Of a stretch of 64,000 nucleotides of DNA, positions 18,193-27,223 are shown in pieces. The stretch spans positions 186,001 to 250,000 of the forward strand of contig NZ_JAVLAT010000003.1 of assembly GCF_032190615.1 (NCBI RefSeq), written 5' to 3'. The DNA comes from Brucella pseudogrignonensis (GTDB taxonomy: Bacteria > Pseudomonadota > Alphaproteobacteria > Rhizobiales > Rhizobiaceae). A model generated the notes under the pieces. The model was not told the DNA's origin and searched no databases. It saw only the letters and a program-made list of their open reading frames with translations. Every line of letters begins with the position of its first letter. Position 1 is the stretch's first letter. A program made the translations under genes and the position numbers.

Positions 18193-18549
18193 ATGTCACT
18201 GTTGATTACTATCGATCCAAATCCAGATTTCGCGCCGAAAGAAGCGCTGCCGACTGAAGACCGCCTGATCTCTGGCACGCCGTCATTTAAGACTTGGGCG
18301 CAGGATGCGTCGAAGAACGACAAGGTTCTGACAGGCGTTTGGGAAGCAACACCGGGCGAAACTCATTCTATCAAGGGCACAACATTAGAGTTTTGCCACA
18401 TCCTGTCTGGCCTCGTCGAAATTGAAGAGAAGGGCGGCGAAACCAAGACTTATCGTGCAGGCGACAGCTTTGTCATGAAGCCTGGCTTCGTGGGGGTATG
18501 GCGTACGATTGAAACGGTCCGCAAGATTTATCTCTGCGTTTACGAATAA
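18193..18549 (+). CDS. DUF861/cupin_3 domain protein
   Basis: A 118-residue single-domain cupin. It shows GETHSIKGTTLEFCHILSG and YRAGDSFVMKPGFVGVWRTI, the beta-barrel signature of the family related to (S)-ureidoglycine aminohydrolase. Metal-ligand residues are reduced compared with classical cupins. Its biochemical role is unknown; members often sit next to amino-acid oxidation genes. A close paralogue at 36748-37098 lies beside a FAD oxidoreductase and RidA, so the role may be general to these pathways. It is followed by a probable terminator. Confidence 0.85.
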   Translation: MSLLITIDPNPDFAPKEALPTEDRLISGTPSFKTWAQDASKNDKVLTGVWEATPGETHSIKGTTLEFCHILSGLVEIEEKGGETKTYRAGDSFVMKPGFVGVWRTIETVRKIYLCVYE

Positions 18550-18581
18550 GCATTTCGTATCCAGAATAATCCGCCGCTTTA

Positions 18582-18618
18582 AACCCGTCTGACGCGATTC
18601 AAAACCGTCAGGCGGGTT
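18582..18618 (+). terminator. stem-loop after the cupin gene
   Basis: A 13-bp stem (AACCCGTCTGACG at 18582-18594 with CGTCAGGCGGGTT at 18606-18618, one G-U pair) and an 11-nt loop, followed by ATTCTT. It probably ends the deacetylase-cupin transcript before the aldehyde dehydrogenase gene, which then needs its own promoter. Confidence 0.6.
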
Positions 18619-18683
18619 ATTCTTAATCAATAATGCGGCGCGTGTGGCTCTAATCTTTCATTATAGAAAGTGCGAGGTGCGCC

Positions 18684-20147
18684 ATGACATTAAGCTTCGA
18701 TCCGGAAACACTCAAACTCCCCTTTTACCATTATATTGGTGGGGAGCGTGTGGAAGCCACCGGCGCAATGGAAATGCACCGGCCATCGGACGGTAAAGCC
18801 TATGGCGATTGTCCAATTGCTGATATTGCTCTGGTTGATCGTGCCGTAGCGAATGCCAAGGCCACTTTGAAAACCAGTGGCTGGGCGGATAGTCGTCCGC
18901 GTGAGCGGCTTAATGCCATGCATCGTTGGGCCGATCTGATCGAGCAGGAAGCGCTGACGCTGGCGCGCATGGAAGCGGTTTCATCAACGCGCCCAATCGC
19001 CCATCTTATCGAAGGCGACATCGCGGTCACTGCCGAGCAAATCCGCTTCTTTGCAGAATTTGCCGACAAGGAAGGCAGTGAAGTTGTGCCAACCAGCGCC
19101 AGCACATTCGGCATGACCTTGAGCGAGCCTTATGGTGTGATTGGTGCGATTACACCGTGGAATTTCCCGATCTCGATGGCTGGCTGGAAGCTTGGACCGG
19201 CGCTTGCAGCGGGCAATGCTGTTGTCCTCAAGCCATCTGAAATAACGCCGTTTACCACGCTTTATATCGCTGAACTCGCAGTAAAAGCTGGCATCCCCGC
19301 AGGGCTCATTAACATCGTTCTCGGTGACGGTCCAACCACAGGCAATGCCATTACCGGCCATCCCGATATTTCCAAAGTGAGCTTCACGGGATCAACGGCA
19401 GCAGGTGCGGCGATTATGGAAAATATCGCCCGTACTGGTATTAAGCCAATGACGCTGGAACTTGGTGGAAAAAGCCCACAGGTGGTGTTTGCAGATGCCG
19501 ATCTGGAACTGGCTGCTTCTGCCATCACGCGTGGTATTCTCAGTAATGCCGGACAGGCCTGTGTCGCGGGTTCGCGCCTGATTGTTTCAGAAGAAATTGC
19601 GGATGCATTGAGCGATGCGATTGCGCGTCATATGGCGAATATCAAGCCGGGCGTGACATGGGACGATAATACCCAATATTCTCCGATTATCTCGGAACGT
19701 CAGATTTGTCGTATTGATGAGATTGTGCAGAAGGCTGTCAGCCTTGGCGCACAAAGTGTTGTGGGCGGCAAGCGAATGGATCGTGACGGCTATTTTTACG
19801 AGCCAACTTTGCTTCGCGGTGTCGATGAAAACTCGCCCGCTGTGACCGAAGAAATCTTCGGGCCTGTGCTGACACTTCAGACATTCAAAGACGAAGACGA
19901 GGCATTAGCTCTTGCTGATCATCCGATCTATGGGCTGGCAGCAGGTCTTTTCACCCGAGATTTGTCTCGTGCGCTCCGTGTCACCAAGGCTTTGCAGGCA
20001 GGCACGATCTGGGTCAATCGCTATGGTCGTTCGCGGGACCATATCCTTCCGACTGGCGGCTATAAAAGCTCTGGTATTGGCAAAGATCTCGGACGTGACG
20101 CCTATCTTGCGAACCGCAAAACTAAAAGCGTACTCATAGATTTATAA
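18684..20147 (+). CDS. NAD(P)-dependent aldehyde dehydrogenase
   Basis: A 487-residue ALDH. It has the NAD-site segment ITPWNFP (~157-162), FTGSTAAG, the general-base Glu259 in LELGGKSP and the nucleophilic Cys293 in NAGQACVAGSR. It oxidises an aldehyde to the acid. In context it could take the aldehyde produced by the PuuB-like oxidases (as PuuC does), but the substrate is not fixed by sequence. Only 10 bp separate it from the dehydrogenase at 20158, and the two with gabD form a tight run. Confidence 0.9.
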   Translation: MTLSFDPETLKLPFYHYIGGERVEATGAMEMHRPSDGKAYGDCPIADIALVDRAVANAKATLKTSGWADSRPRERLNAMHRWADLIEQEALTLARMEAVSSTRPIAHLIEGDIAVTAEQIRFFAEFADKEGSEVVPTSASTFGMTLSEPYGVIGAITPWNFPISMAGWKLGPALAAGNAVVLKPSEITPFTTLYIAELAVKAGIPAGLINIVLGDGPTTGNAITGHPDISKVSFTGSTAAGAAIMENIARTGIKPMTLELGGKSPQVVFADADLELAASAITRGILSNAGQACVAGSRLIVSEEIADALSDAIARHMANIKPGVTWDDNTQYSPIISERQICRIDEIVQKAVSLGAQSVVGGKRMDRDGYFYEPTLLRGVDENSPAVTEEIFGPVLTLQTFKDEDEALALADHPIYGLAAGLFTRDLSRALRVTKALQAGTIWVNRYGRSRDHILPTGGYKSSGIGKDLGRDAYLANRKTKSVLIDL

Positions 20148-20157
20148 GGGAACGAAA

Positions 20158-21201
20158 ATGACAGCCTATTCGATTGCACTCATTCCGGGTGATGGCATTG
20201 GTAAAAGCGTAACCGATGCGACATGGCAGGTTTTGCAAGCAGCTGCAAAGCGCAATGGATTTGCGTTGGAAGGCACCAGCTTCCCGTGGTCCTGCGAATA
20301 TTATCATGAGACTGGCGCAATGATGCCAGCAGACGGTATCGAGACGCTGCGTAAGTTCGATGCGATTTATCTTGGAGCCGTTGGCTGGCCTGCGGAAGTC
20401 CCGGATTCCGTCTCGCTGCATGGTCTGCTGTTGCCGATCCGCAAAGCTTTTGTACAATATGCCAATATCCGCCCGCATCGCCTGTTGCCGGGTGTAACTG
20501 GCCCGCTTCGCTCTGAAGGCTTTGATATTCTTTGTATTCGTGAGAATACGGAAGGTGAATATTCTGGCGCTGGTGGGCGTGTACATTTTGGTACCAAGGA
20601 CGAGGTTGCTGTCGAAACTGCGATTTTCACACGCACGGGCGTGGAGCGTATTATCCGCTTTGGCTTTGAGCAAGCACGCGCTCGCCGCAAGAAGCTGGCT
20701 TCGGTGACGAAATCCAATGCTCAGAAATATTCGATGGTCTTCTGGGACGAAGTGACGAAGGATGTCGCCAAAGAATATCCCGATGTCGAGGTTTCACACT
20801 ATCATATTGATGCAATGGCGGCCCGTATGGTTATGGCACCGGAAAGCCTTGACGTGATCGTGGCTTCAAATCTTTTTGGCGATATTCTGACCGACTTGGG
20901 TGCTGCTATTCAGGGTGGCCTAGGTTATGCGGCGTCTGCCAACATCAATCCTGATCGTTCAGCACCTTCGATGTTTGAGCCGGTTCATGGCTCTGCGCCT
21001 GATATTGCCCATCTTGGCATTGCCAATCCAATTGCAGCGATATGGTCGGGCGCGATGATGCTTGAGCATCTTGGAGAGCATCAGGCCGCAAAAGATGTGA
21101 TCACGGCAATTGAAACAGCGACGGCTCAGGGTATCGGAACCGTTGCGGGCAAAGACAAGACGGATGCGATCACGCAGGCGGTGCTTTCAGCTTTGGCATA
21201 A
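20158..21201 (+). CDS. tartrate dehydrogenase/decarboxylase-like beta-decarboxylating dehydrogenase
   Basis: A 347-residue member of the isocitrate/isopropylmalate dehydrogenase family. It begins SIALIPGDGIGKSVTDAT, has PWSCEYYHETGAMMP typical of tartrate dehydrogenases, RENTEGEYSG, the metal-site segment LTDLGAAIQGGLGYAAS and EPVHGSAPDIA. The family oxidises (R)-hydroxyacids such as tartrate, malate or 3-isopropylmalate, often with decarboxylation. Its place between two aldehyde dehydrogenases suggests that it handles a hydroxy-dicarboxylate intermediate. An ATG preceded by AAGGGA and short gaps place it in the same operon. Confidence 0.88.
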   Translation: MTAYSIALIPGDGIGKSVTDATWQVLQAAAKRNGFALEGTSFPWSCEYYHETGAMMPADGIETLRKFDAIYLGAVGWPAEVPDSVSLHGLLLPIRKAFVQYANIRPHRLLPGVTGPLRSEGFDILCIRENTEGEYSGAGGRVHFGTKDEVAVETAIFTRTGVERIIRFGFEQARARRKKLASVTKSNAQKYSMVFWDEVTKDVAKEYPDVEVSHYHIDAMAARMVMAPESLDVIVASNLFGDILTDLGAAIQGGLGYAASANINPDRSAPSMFEPVHGSAPDIAHLGIANPIAAIWSGAMMLEHLGEHQAAKDVITAIETATAQGIGTVAGKDKTDAITQAVLSALA

Positions 21202-21210
21202 GAGGTCGTC

Positions 21211-22665
21211 ATGCATACGTTAAAAGATCAGTCACTTTTCCGCCAACAGGGTCTCATTGGTGGCGTCTGGCAGGATGCCGCGTCGGGCGCCACGGTTGAT
21301 GTTACTAATCCTGCAAGCCTCAGCACTTTGGGTACGATCCCGGATATGAGTGACAAGGAAACCCGCGCGGCAATTGATGCCGCAGCGGAGGCTTTCAAAC
21401 CATGGAAAAAGAAAACGCACGCTGAGCGTGCAGTGCTTCTTGAACGCTGGTTTGCATTGATGGTCGAGCATGAGCAGGATCTCGCTCTTCTGCTGACACT
21501 GGAGCAGGGCAAGCCACTCAATGAGGCATTGAGTGAAATCCGCTACGGTGCATCGTTTGTTAAATGGTTCGCCGAAGAAGCGCGCCGTATCGATGGTGGC
21601 AGCATTCCCTCGCCAACCGCAGATCGTCGTATTCTCGTGCTCAAAGAAGCCGTTGGTGTTTGTGCTATCATCACGCCGTGGAATTTTCCGAATGCGATGA
21701 TCACGCGTAAGGTAGCTCCGGCGCTTGCGGCAGGCTGCACGGTCGTCATTAAGCCTTCGGAGTTTACGCCATTTTCGGCACTCGCACTTGGCGTACTTGC
21801 AGAACGGGCAGGGATACCAGCTGGCGTTATCAATATTGTCACCGGCATGCCGAGTGAAATCGGTAATGAACTGATGGCAAATGAAACCGTGCGCAAGATT
21901 TCTTTTACGGGCTCTACGCGTGTTGGTTCGCTTTTGATGAAGGGCGCTGCTGATAGCATCAAGCGTCTGAGTTTAGAACTTGGCGGCAATGCACCATTCA
22001 TCGTGTTTGACGATGCTGATCTGGATCAGGCGGTCGAAGGCGCAATAGCATCAAAATTCCGCAATGGTGGACAAACCTGCGTTTGTTCCAACCGTATTCT
22101 GGTGCAGTCCGGCATTTACAATGATTTCGCAGCTAAGCTTTCGGCCCGCGTTGCAAAAATGAAGGTCGGCGTTGGTACTGAAGACGGCGTTGCTATCGGC
22201 CCGATGATCAATCATGCGGCGATTGAAAAAATCGAACGGCATGTGAGTGATGCACTGACACATGGTGCAAAAATTCTTGCACAATCCGAAAGCATCCCAG
22301 AAGGCCGTCAATATGCACGTCCAATTGTGCTGGGTGATGCCACAACCGATATGTTGCTTGCATCGGAAGAAACCTTTGGACCTGTTGCGCCGCTTTTCCG
22401 CTTTGAAACGGAAGAGGAAGCGATTGCGATTGCGAATGGAACGCCGTTTGGTCTTGCTGCTTATTTTTTTACGGAGAACCTGAAACGCTCATGGCGTGTG
22501 GCTGAAGCGCTGGAATTCGGCATGGTTGGGCTTAACACGGGTCTGATTTCAACCGAAGTTGCGCCTTTTGGCGGTGTTAAACAGTCCGGGCTTGGCCGTG
22601 AGGGTTCAAAACTCGGTATTGATGAATATCTGGAAATCAAAACGCTGCATGTTGGCGGATTATGA
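21211..22665 (+). CDS. gabD: NAD(P)-dependent succinate-semialdehyde dehydrogenase
   Basis: A 484-residue ALDH of the GabD class. Glu256 lies in LELGGNAPFIVFDDADLD and the nucleophile Cys290 in RNGGQTCVCSNRI; the CVC pair matches the redox-switch cysteines seen in many SSADH enzymes. NAPF and the ITPWNFPNAM segment are typical of the class. It converts succinate semialdehyde to succinate, the final step of GABA and putrescine breakdown, and fits the surrounding amine oxidase and transaminase genes. It ends at a strong bidirectional terminator. Confidence 0.88.
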   Translation: MHTLKDQSLFRQQGLIGGVWQDAASGATVDVTNPASLSTLGTIPDMSDKETRAAIDAAAEAFKPWKKKTHAERAVLLERWFALMVEHEQDLALLLTLEQGKPLNEALSEIRYGASFVKWFAEEARRIDGGSIPSPTADRRILVLKEAVGVCAIITPWNFPNAMITRKVAPALAAGCTVVIKPSEFTPFSALALGVLAERAGIPAGVINIVTGMPSEIGNELMANETVRKISFTGSTRVGSLLMKGAADSIKRLSLELGGNAPFIVFDDADLDQAVEGAIASKFRNGGQTCVCSNRILVQSGIYNDFAAKLSARVAKMKVGVGTEDGVAIGPMINHAAIEKIERHVSDALTHGAKILAQSESIPEGRQYARPIVLGDATTDMLLASEETFGPVAPLFRFETEEEAIAIANGTPFGLAAYFFTENLKRSWRVAEALEFGMVGLNTGLISTEVAPFGGVKQSGLGREGSKLGIDEYLEIKTLHVGGL

Positions 22666-22670
22666 GAATG

Positions 22671-22697
22671 AAAAAGGGCGGTTAAACCGCCCTTTTT
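22671..22697. terminator. bidirectional Rho-independent terminator
   Basis: A perfect 8-bp GC-rich palindrome (GGGCGGTT and AACCGCCC around a single A), flanked by an A-run on the left and a T-run on the right, sits between the convergent gabD and the FAD oxidase gene and can end both transcripts. Confidence 0.85.
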
Positions 22698-22699
22698 CT

Positions 22700-23977
22700 T
22701 TACTGAAACTTGTCGAGCATTTTATAATAAAAGCCCACCATCGGCAGAAACCATGGCTTGCCGGAGTAGCCGGGAATTGTTGGCCATTCGAGGTCGGAAA
22801 TCGGATTGTGGTCGCCGAGTCCAAGGATTGCGTCTGCCAGATAGATACCCATCTGCGTTGACATTTGTGCGCCATGACCGGAAAAGCCCATCGCATACCA
22901 GACACCATCGGCAAAGCCTGCGCGCGGATAGCGGTCCTGAGTCATATCGACGAGACCACCCCAGCAATAGTCGATTTCGACTTTGGCAAGATGTGGGAAC
23001 ATTTTGACGAGGTTTGCGCGTAAGATTGCTCCACTTTTGCTGTCCGAACGCTGATCCGATGTGGTTGAGAAGCGTGCGCGACCACCGAAAATCATGCGAT
23101 TATCCGGTGCCAGCCGGAAATAATTGCCGATGTTCATTGACGTTACATAGGTGCGATTGCCGGGCATGGTAGCGGCAATTTCGCTTTGCGTCAGTGGACG
23201 TGTGGCAATGATGAAACTACCGACCGGAATGATACGCTTGCGGAAATAGGAAAAGCTGTCAGTTGTGTAGGCGCCAGTTGCTAGAATGACATTATCCGCA
23301 GTTACTGTGCCGCGTGATGTAACGATCTGGTGCTGGTTGCCGAGCTTTTTGCGCTGCTGAACAGTGGTGTTTTCAAAAATGAAAGCACCATGACGCGCCG
23401 CTGCCGCAGCCAAGCCAGTCACATAGCGCCCCATATGCATCATGGCGCTTTTCCTGGAAAGCATGGCACCATGAAAATCATTGGAACCGACTTCTCCTGA
23501 AAGCTGATCTGCGCGCAGCAACGCTGTGTCTGGATCAACTTCTGCATGGATGGCTTCAAAATTGCGCGCAAGACCCTCAAAATGTGCGGGCTTTGAAGCC
23601 AGTTTCAGCTTACCAGCACGACGGAACGAGCAATCAATATTTTCTTCGGCAACAATGCGTTCGATTGTATCGACGGAATCGTCAAAGGCTTTGTAGAGAG
23701 CCTTGGCGCGGTCTGCGCCAAGGTGTTGTTTTGCCGCGATAAAGCTGTGCGCGAGGCCATTGTTAAGATGGCCGCCATTGCGTCCCGAAGCGCCGGAGCC
23801 GACAAGCCCCGTTTCAAACACTGCGACGCGGCTGCCCGCTTTGGCAAGATGCAATGCAGCCGAAAGGCCGGTGAACCCACCACCAATAATAGCAACATCA
23901 TAATGTCCTTCCGGCGAGCTCTTTTTGCCAGCAGTGAAAGGCGGTGTGGTATCGTGCCAGTAGGGTTTAAATTGCAT
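22700..23977 (-). CDS. FAD-dependent amine oxidoreductase, PuuB-like
   Basis: A 425-residue DAO-family flavoprotein. FAD motif YDVAIIGGGFTGLSAALHLA, then ETGLVGSGASGRNGGHLNNG, which closely follows gamma-glutamylputrescine oxidase; the C-terminal part has DGVWYAMGFSGHGAQMSTQM. It probably oxidatively deaminates an amine to an aldehyde for the nearby aldehyde dehydrogenases. No glutamine-synthetase-like PuuA or amidase PuuD is present in the window, so a gamma-glutamyl route is not supported here. It follows the HAD gene by 15 bp, and the pair duplicates that at 10582-12634. Confidence 0.88.
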   Translation of the reverse strand: MQFKPYWHDTTPPFTAGKKSSPEGHYDVAIIGGGFTGLSAALHLAKAGSRVAVFETGLVGSGASGRNGGHLNNGLAHSFIAAKQHLGADRAKALYKAFDDSVDTIERIVAEENIDCSFRRAGKLKLASKPAHFEGLARNFEAIHAEVDPDTALLRADQLSGEVGSNDFHGAMLSRKSAMMHMGRYVTGLAAAAARHGAFIFENTTVQQRKKLGNQHQIVTSRGTVTADNVILATGAYTTDSFSYFRKRIIPVGSFIIATRPLTQSEIAATMPGNRTYVTSMNIGNYFRLAPDNRMIFGGRARFSTTSDQRSDSKSGAILRANLVKMFPHLAKVEIDYCWGGLVDMTQDRYPRAGFADGVWYAMGFSGHGAQMSTQMGIYLADAILGLGDHNPISDLEWPTIPGYSGKPWFLPMVGFYYKMLDKFQ

Positions 23978-23992
23978 CTTGCTAAGCCTTAT

Positions 23993-24661
23993 TTACAGTC
24001 CAACGACACCGGCCAGACCGGAAATATCCTTGATTTCGGTATAGCCGTAATAAGGATTTGCAGGTTCGTGACCGCGATTGACCCAGACCTTGTTCTTGAT
24101 ACCAAGATCATGTGCCGACATCAGGTCATAGCGGAACGACGACGAGACATGCAGAATATCTTCCGGATTGGCGTTGAGCTGGTCGAGCATATATTCAAAT
24201 GCCTTGAAGCGCGGCTTGTATGCCTGTGCCTGCTGTGCTGTATAAACGGCATGAAATGGCGCGCCGAGCTTCTCGACATTGTGGTGGATCTGCTCGTTCA
24301 TGGCATTTGAAAGAATGACGAGCGGGATTTCCTTTGCAACCTTGGAAAGACCTGCTGGCACATCTGCATGTGGCCCCCAGGTTGGTACACGTTCATAGAC
24401 GGTGCGCGCATCTTCTGCCTTGAAGGTTACATTGTTCTTCTTGCAGGTGCGTTCAATCGCATTGTGAACGACTTCATTATAAGGCTTCCAGTCGCCGAGG
24501 ATTTCATCAAGGCGATAAGCAGCAAAATTTTTGATGAACTGCTGCATCTGACCTTCATTGAGCTGTTCGCCGTAAAGATCGCGTGCGGCTTCCGCCATCT
24601 GAAAATTGGTCAGTGTGCCGTAGCAATCGAAGGTAATGTATTTTGGTCTGAATTGGGCCAT
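23993..24661 (-). CDS. HAD hydrolase, haloacid dehalogenase type II-like
   Basis: A 222-residue HAD protein with FDCYGTLTNF (nucleophile Asp near residue 11), VILSNAMNEQ (motif II), YKPRFKAFEY (Lys) and SFRYDLMSAHDLG (acidic motif IV). This is the pattern of type II haloacid dehalogenases, although a dehalogenase role is not implied by the context. It is first in a two-gene minus-strand operon with the FAD oxidase and divergent from the acetyltransferase at 24991 across 329 bp. Confidence 0.85.
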   Translation of the reverse strand: MAQFRPKYITFDCYGTLTNFQMAEAARDLYGEQLNEGQMQQFIKNFAAYRLDEILGDWKPYNEVVHNAIERTCKKNNVTFKAEDARTVYERVPTWGPHADVPAGLSKVAKEIPLVILSNAMNEQIHHNVEKLGAPFHAVYTAQQAQAYKPRFKAFEYMLDQLNANPEDILHVSSSFRYDLMSAHDLGIKNKVWVNRGHEPANPYYGYTEIKDISGLAGVVGL

Positions 24662-24990
24662 GATTTGATCCTTCCAAGGCGTGCAGGCACTGCTGTGCCG
24701 TTGTCATACATCATAATGAGCCGCAAATAGACTAATCACTGCATTGCTATCTGTGCGAAGCAGATTGTTCCGTATCTCAGCGAGGCTTTGGCAGAGAGTT
24801 TCGTCAGGGTGGCCTTCGAGTAGGCTTGGACCGGTGGTTTGAGGAGTAGTTCGCCGTAACTCGCGGCATAAGATGCGGCAGCGCTATCAAAGGACAGTGA
24901 AAACCATCAGGATATGGATGCTGGTCGGGATGAACTGCTGCGAACCTCATTCTAATCTGAGTCTATGAATAACCATGCTCGGAAACAGTC
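24662..24990. other. 329-bp divergent intergenic region
   Basis: Lies between the HAD gene (minus) and the acetyltransferase gene (plus) and must hold both promoters. No convincing gene is seen. It contains AATCACTGCATTGCT at about 24734 and GTGCGAAGCAGA at 24753-24764; the latter 12-mer recurs exactly in the Lrp/oxidoreductase intergenic region (33390-33401). Confidence 0.5.
24733..24764. promoter_or_regulatory. candidate shared operator, copy A
   Basis: Contains TAATCACTGCATTGCT followed by GTGCGAAGCAGA. Both halves resemble sequence in the Lrp-oxidoreductase intergenic region (33390-33442). Inferred to be a binding site of the nearby Lrp-type regulator; not tested. Confidence 0.35.
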
Positions 24991-25833
24991 ATGACCGCAT
25001 CGCCAATCACTCTTGAAACGATGACTACAGATCATCTTGATGGTGCAGTTGCTTTGTCTCAACAGGCAGGCTGGCCACATCGTCGCGAAGACTGGGCCTT
25101 TGTGCTCGCACTCAGCAATGGTGTCGTAGCCCTTGAAGACGGAAGCGTCGTTGGTACCGCAATGTCCACGCCATTGGGCGATGATGTTGCAACCGTCAAT
25201 ATGGTTATTGTCGATGAGGCGATGCGCGGACGTGGGCTTGGTCGCAAGCTGATGCAGGCGGCACTTGATGCTGCTGACGGACGCACTTGTTTGCTTGTCG
25301 CAACGCAGGACGGTTTGCCGCTCTATGAGAAGCTTGGCTTTGTGGTCAATGGCGAAATCATTCAGCATCAGGGTTTGGCCGCTAAGGTCGATGCACCAGG
25401 CAATGTTTCCTGGGCGGACAGCGATGACTTTTCGCGTCTGGTCGAGATGGATAGTACTGCAACTGGCCATAATCGCTCGAACATTATGCAGTTGTTGAAG
25501 GAAAGCGCGCAGTTCGCTGTCATCCGTAAGGATGATGAAGTCGAGGCATTTGCAGGAATTCGTCCCTTTGGTAGAGGTCTTGTTATCGGCCCAGTTGTTG
25601 CGAAGAACGGCGATGATGCGCGTGCGCTGATCGACTTTCTACTTTCAAAACATACGGGTGAATTCGTCCGCGTGGATACGAACATAGCGACAGGTCTTGC
25701 CGATTGGCTGACTGAACGCGGGCTGGTTCATGTTGGTGGCGGAATACCGATGCGCCGCGCCGTTGGGTCAGTTGAAGAACAAAGCGGTACTGAATACCGC
25801 ACATATGCGCTTGTAAATCAGGCACTAGGTTGA
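24991..25833 (+). CDS. two-domain GNAT N-acetyltransferase
   Basis: A 280-residue paralogue of the protein at 14969-15847. The N-terminal GNAT domain carries the acetyl-CoA loop VDEAMRGRGLGRKLMQAALD (~residues 72-91) and the C-terminal YitH/HolE-like domain spans ~140-275. It is followed after 13 bp by a class III aminotransferase gene, suggesting that the acetyl acceptor or donor is an amine intermediate of the same route. Acceptor unknown. Confidence 0.85.
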   Translation: MTASPITLETMTTDHLDGAVALSQQAGWPHRREDWAFVLALSNGVVALEDGSVVGTAMSTPLGDDVATVNMVIVDEAMRGRGLGRKLMQAALDAADGRTCLLVATQDGLPLYEKLGFVVNGEIIQHQGLAAKVDAPGNVSWADSDDFSRLVEMDSTATGHNRSNIMQLLKESAQFAVIRKDDEVEAFAGIRPFGRGLVIGPVVAKNGDDARALIDFLLSKHTGEFVRVDTNIATGLADWLTERGLVHVGGGIPMRRAVGSVEEQSGTEYRTYALVNQALG

Positions 25834-25846
25834 TTTGGAGAATATT

Positions 25847-27223
25847 ATGCTGAGCAATTCGCTGATCGAACTTGATCGCGCCCATCTGGTGCATCCGGTC
25901 TCATCGTTCCGCAGTCACGAAGCCGCTGGCGTCCGCGTTCTGAAGTCGGCCAAGGGCGCGACTGTGACCGATGCATCGGGCCATAAGCTGCTTGACGGTT
26001 TTGCCGGTCTTTGGTGTGTGAATGTTGGCTATGGCCAGGATAGCATCGTTGAAGCCGCGACAAAGCAGCTGCAAGAGCTTCCCTACGCAACTGGCTATTT
26101 CGGTCTTGGTTCTGAGCCAGCCATTCGTTTGGCTGCTGAACTGGCAGATCGTGCGCCGGGTGATCTCAACCACGTCTATTTCACGCTCGGCGGTTCGGAC
26201 GCGATCGACAGCACAATCCGCTTCATTCGCTATTATTACCATGCGAAGGGCACGCCGCAGAAAGACCAGTTTATCTCGGTTGAATATGGCTATCATGGAT
26301 CTTCGACCGCGGGTTCCGGTCTGACTGCACTTCCGGCATTTCATGCGGGCTTTGGTGTGCCATATGACTGGCAGCATAAAATTCCATCGCATTATGCCTA
26401 TCGTAATCCGGTTGGCACTGATCCGCAGGCAATCATTGATGCATCCGTGGCAGCACTTCGCGCTAAGATCGAAGAGCTTGGTGCGGAGCGCGTTGCGGCA
26501 TTTTATGTTGAACCCATTCAGGGCTCGGGTGGCGTGTTGGTTCCGCCAACCGGCTGGCTCAAGGCAATGCATGCGCTTTGCAAGGAATATGATGTTCTGT
26601 TCATTGCCGACGAAGTAATTACTGGCTTTGGCCGTACAGGGCCGCTTTTCGCTTGTTCGGAAGATGATGTCGTGCCCGATTTCATAACGACTGCTAAGGG
26701 TCTGACATCGGGCTATGTGCCGATGGGTGCCGTGTTCATGTCCGAACATGTCTATAACACCATTGCAGATGGCGCTGGCAAATCGGCCGTCGGCCATGGT
26801 TATACCTATTCGGCACACCCGGTCAGTGCGGCAGTCGGCCTAGAATGTCTGCGTCTTTATGAAGGTGGCTTGCTTGAAAATGGCCGCAAGGCTGGTCAGC
26901 GTCTGATGGCTGGTTTGCATGGTTTGGCAGATCATCCGTTGGTTGGTGATGTTCGCGGTCGCGGTATGCTGGCTGCGATAGAGCTTGTGACTGACAAGGA
27001 AAAGAAAACGCCACTTCCAGCTGCTGCTGATCCGGCACACCGCATTTTTGATCGTGCCTGGGACAATGGCCTCGTCATCCGAGCTTTTGCAAATGGCGTT
27101 CTTGGTTATGCGCCGCCGCTTTGCTGCACCGACGAAGATATTGATGCAATCATCGAACGCACGCGCATAACGCTTGATCAGACGCTTGCTGATGAAGACG
27201 TGCGCGCGGCAATGAAGGGATGA
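25847..27223 (+). CDS. class III (omega) aminotransferase
   Basis: A 458-residue PLP enzyme of the putrescine/beta-alanine/GABA:pyruvate transaminase group. The start ATG 25847 has GGAG six bases upstream. The PLP aspartate is in FIADEVITGFGRTG (~255) and the Schiff-base lysine in FITTAKGLTSGY (~284); the N-terminal substrate segment contains DGFAGLWCVNVGYG. It transfers an amino group from a terminal amine to pyruvate, giving an aldehyde for GabD-type dehydrogenases. Cotranscription with the upstream acetyltransferase is likely. Confidence 0.9.
   Translation: MLSNSLIELDRAHLVHPVSSFRSHEAAGVRVLKSAKGATVTDASGHKLLDGFAGLWCVNVGYGQDSIVEAATKQLQELPYATGYFGLGSEPAIRLAAELADRAPGDLNHVYFTLGGSDAIDSTIRFIRYYYHAKGTPQKDQFISVEYGYHGSSTAGSGLTALPAFHAGFGVPYDWQHKIPSHYAYRNPVGTDPQAIIDASVAALRAKIEELGAERVAAFYVEPIQGSGGVLVPPTGWLKAMHALCKEYDVLFIADEVITGFGRTGPLFACSEDDVVPDFITTAKGLTSGYVPMGAVFMSEHVYNTIADGAGKSAVGHGYTYSAHPVSAAVGLECLRLYEGGLLENGRKAGQRLMAGLHGLADHPLVGDVRGRGMLAAIELVTDKEKKTPLPAAADPAHRIFDRAWDNGLVIRAFANGVLGYAPPLCCTDEDIDAIIERTRITLDQTLADEDVRAAMKG

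Noticed and set aside
25901..26818. 305-residue minus-strand frame inside the class III aminotransferase gene
   Set aside because: It is antisense to a gene with a full set of PLP motifs and contains no known domain.
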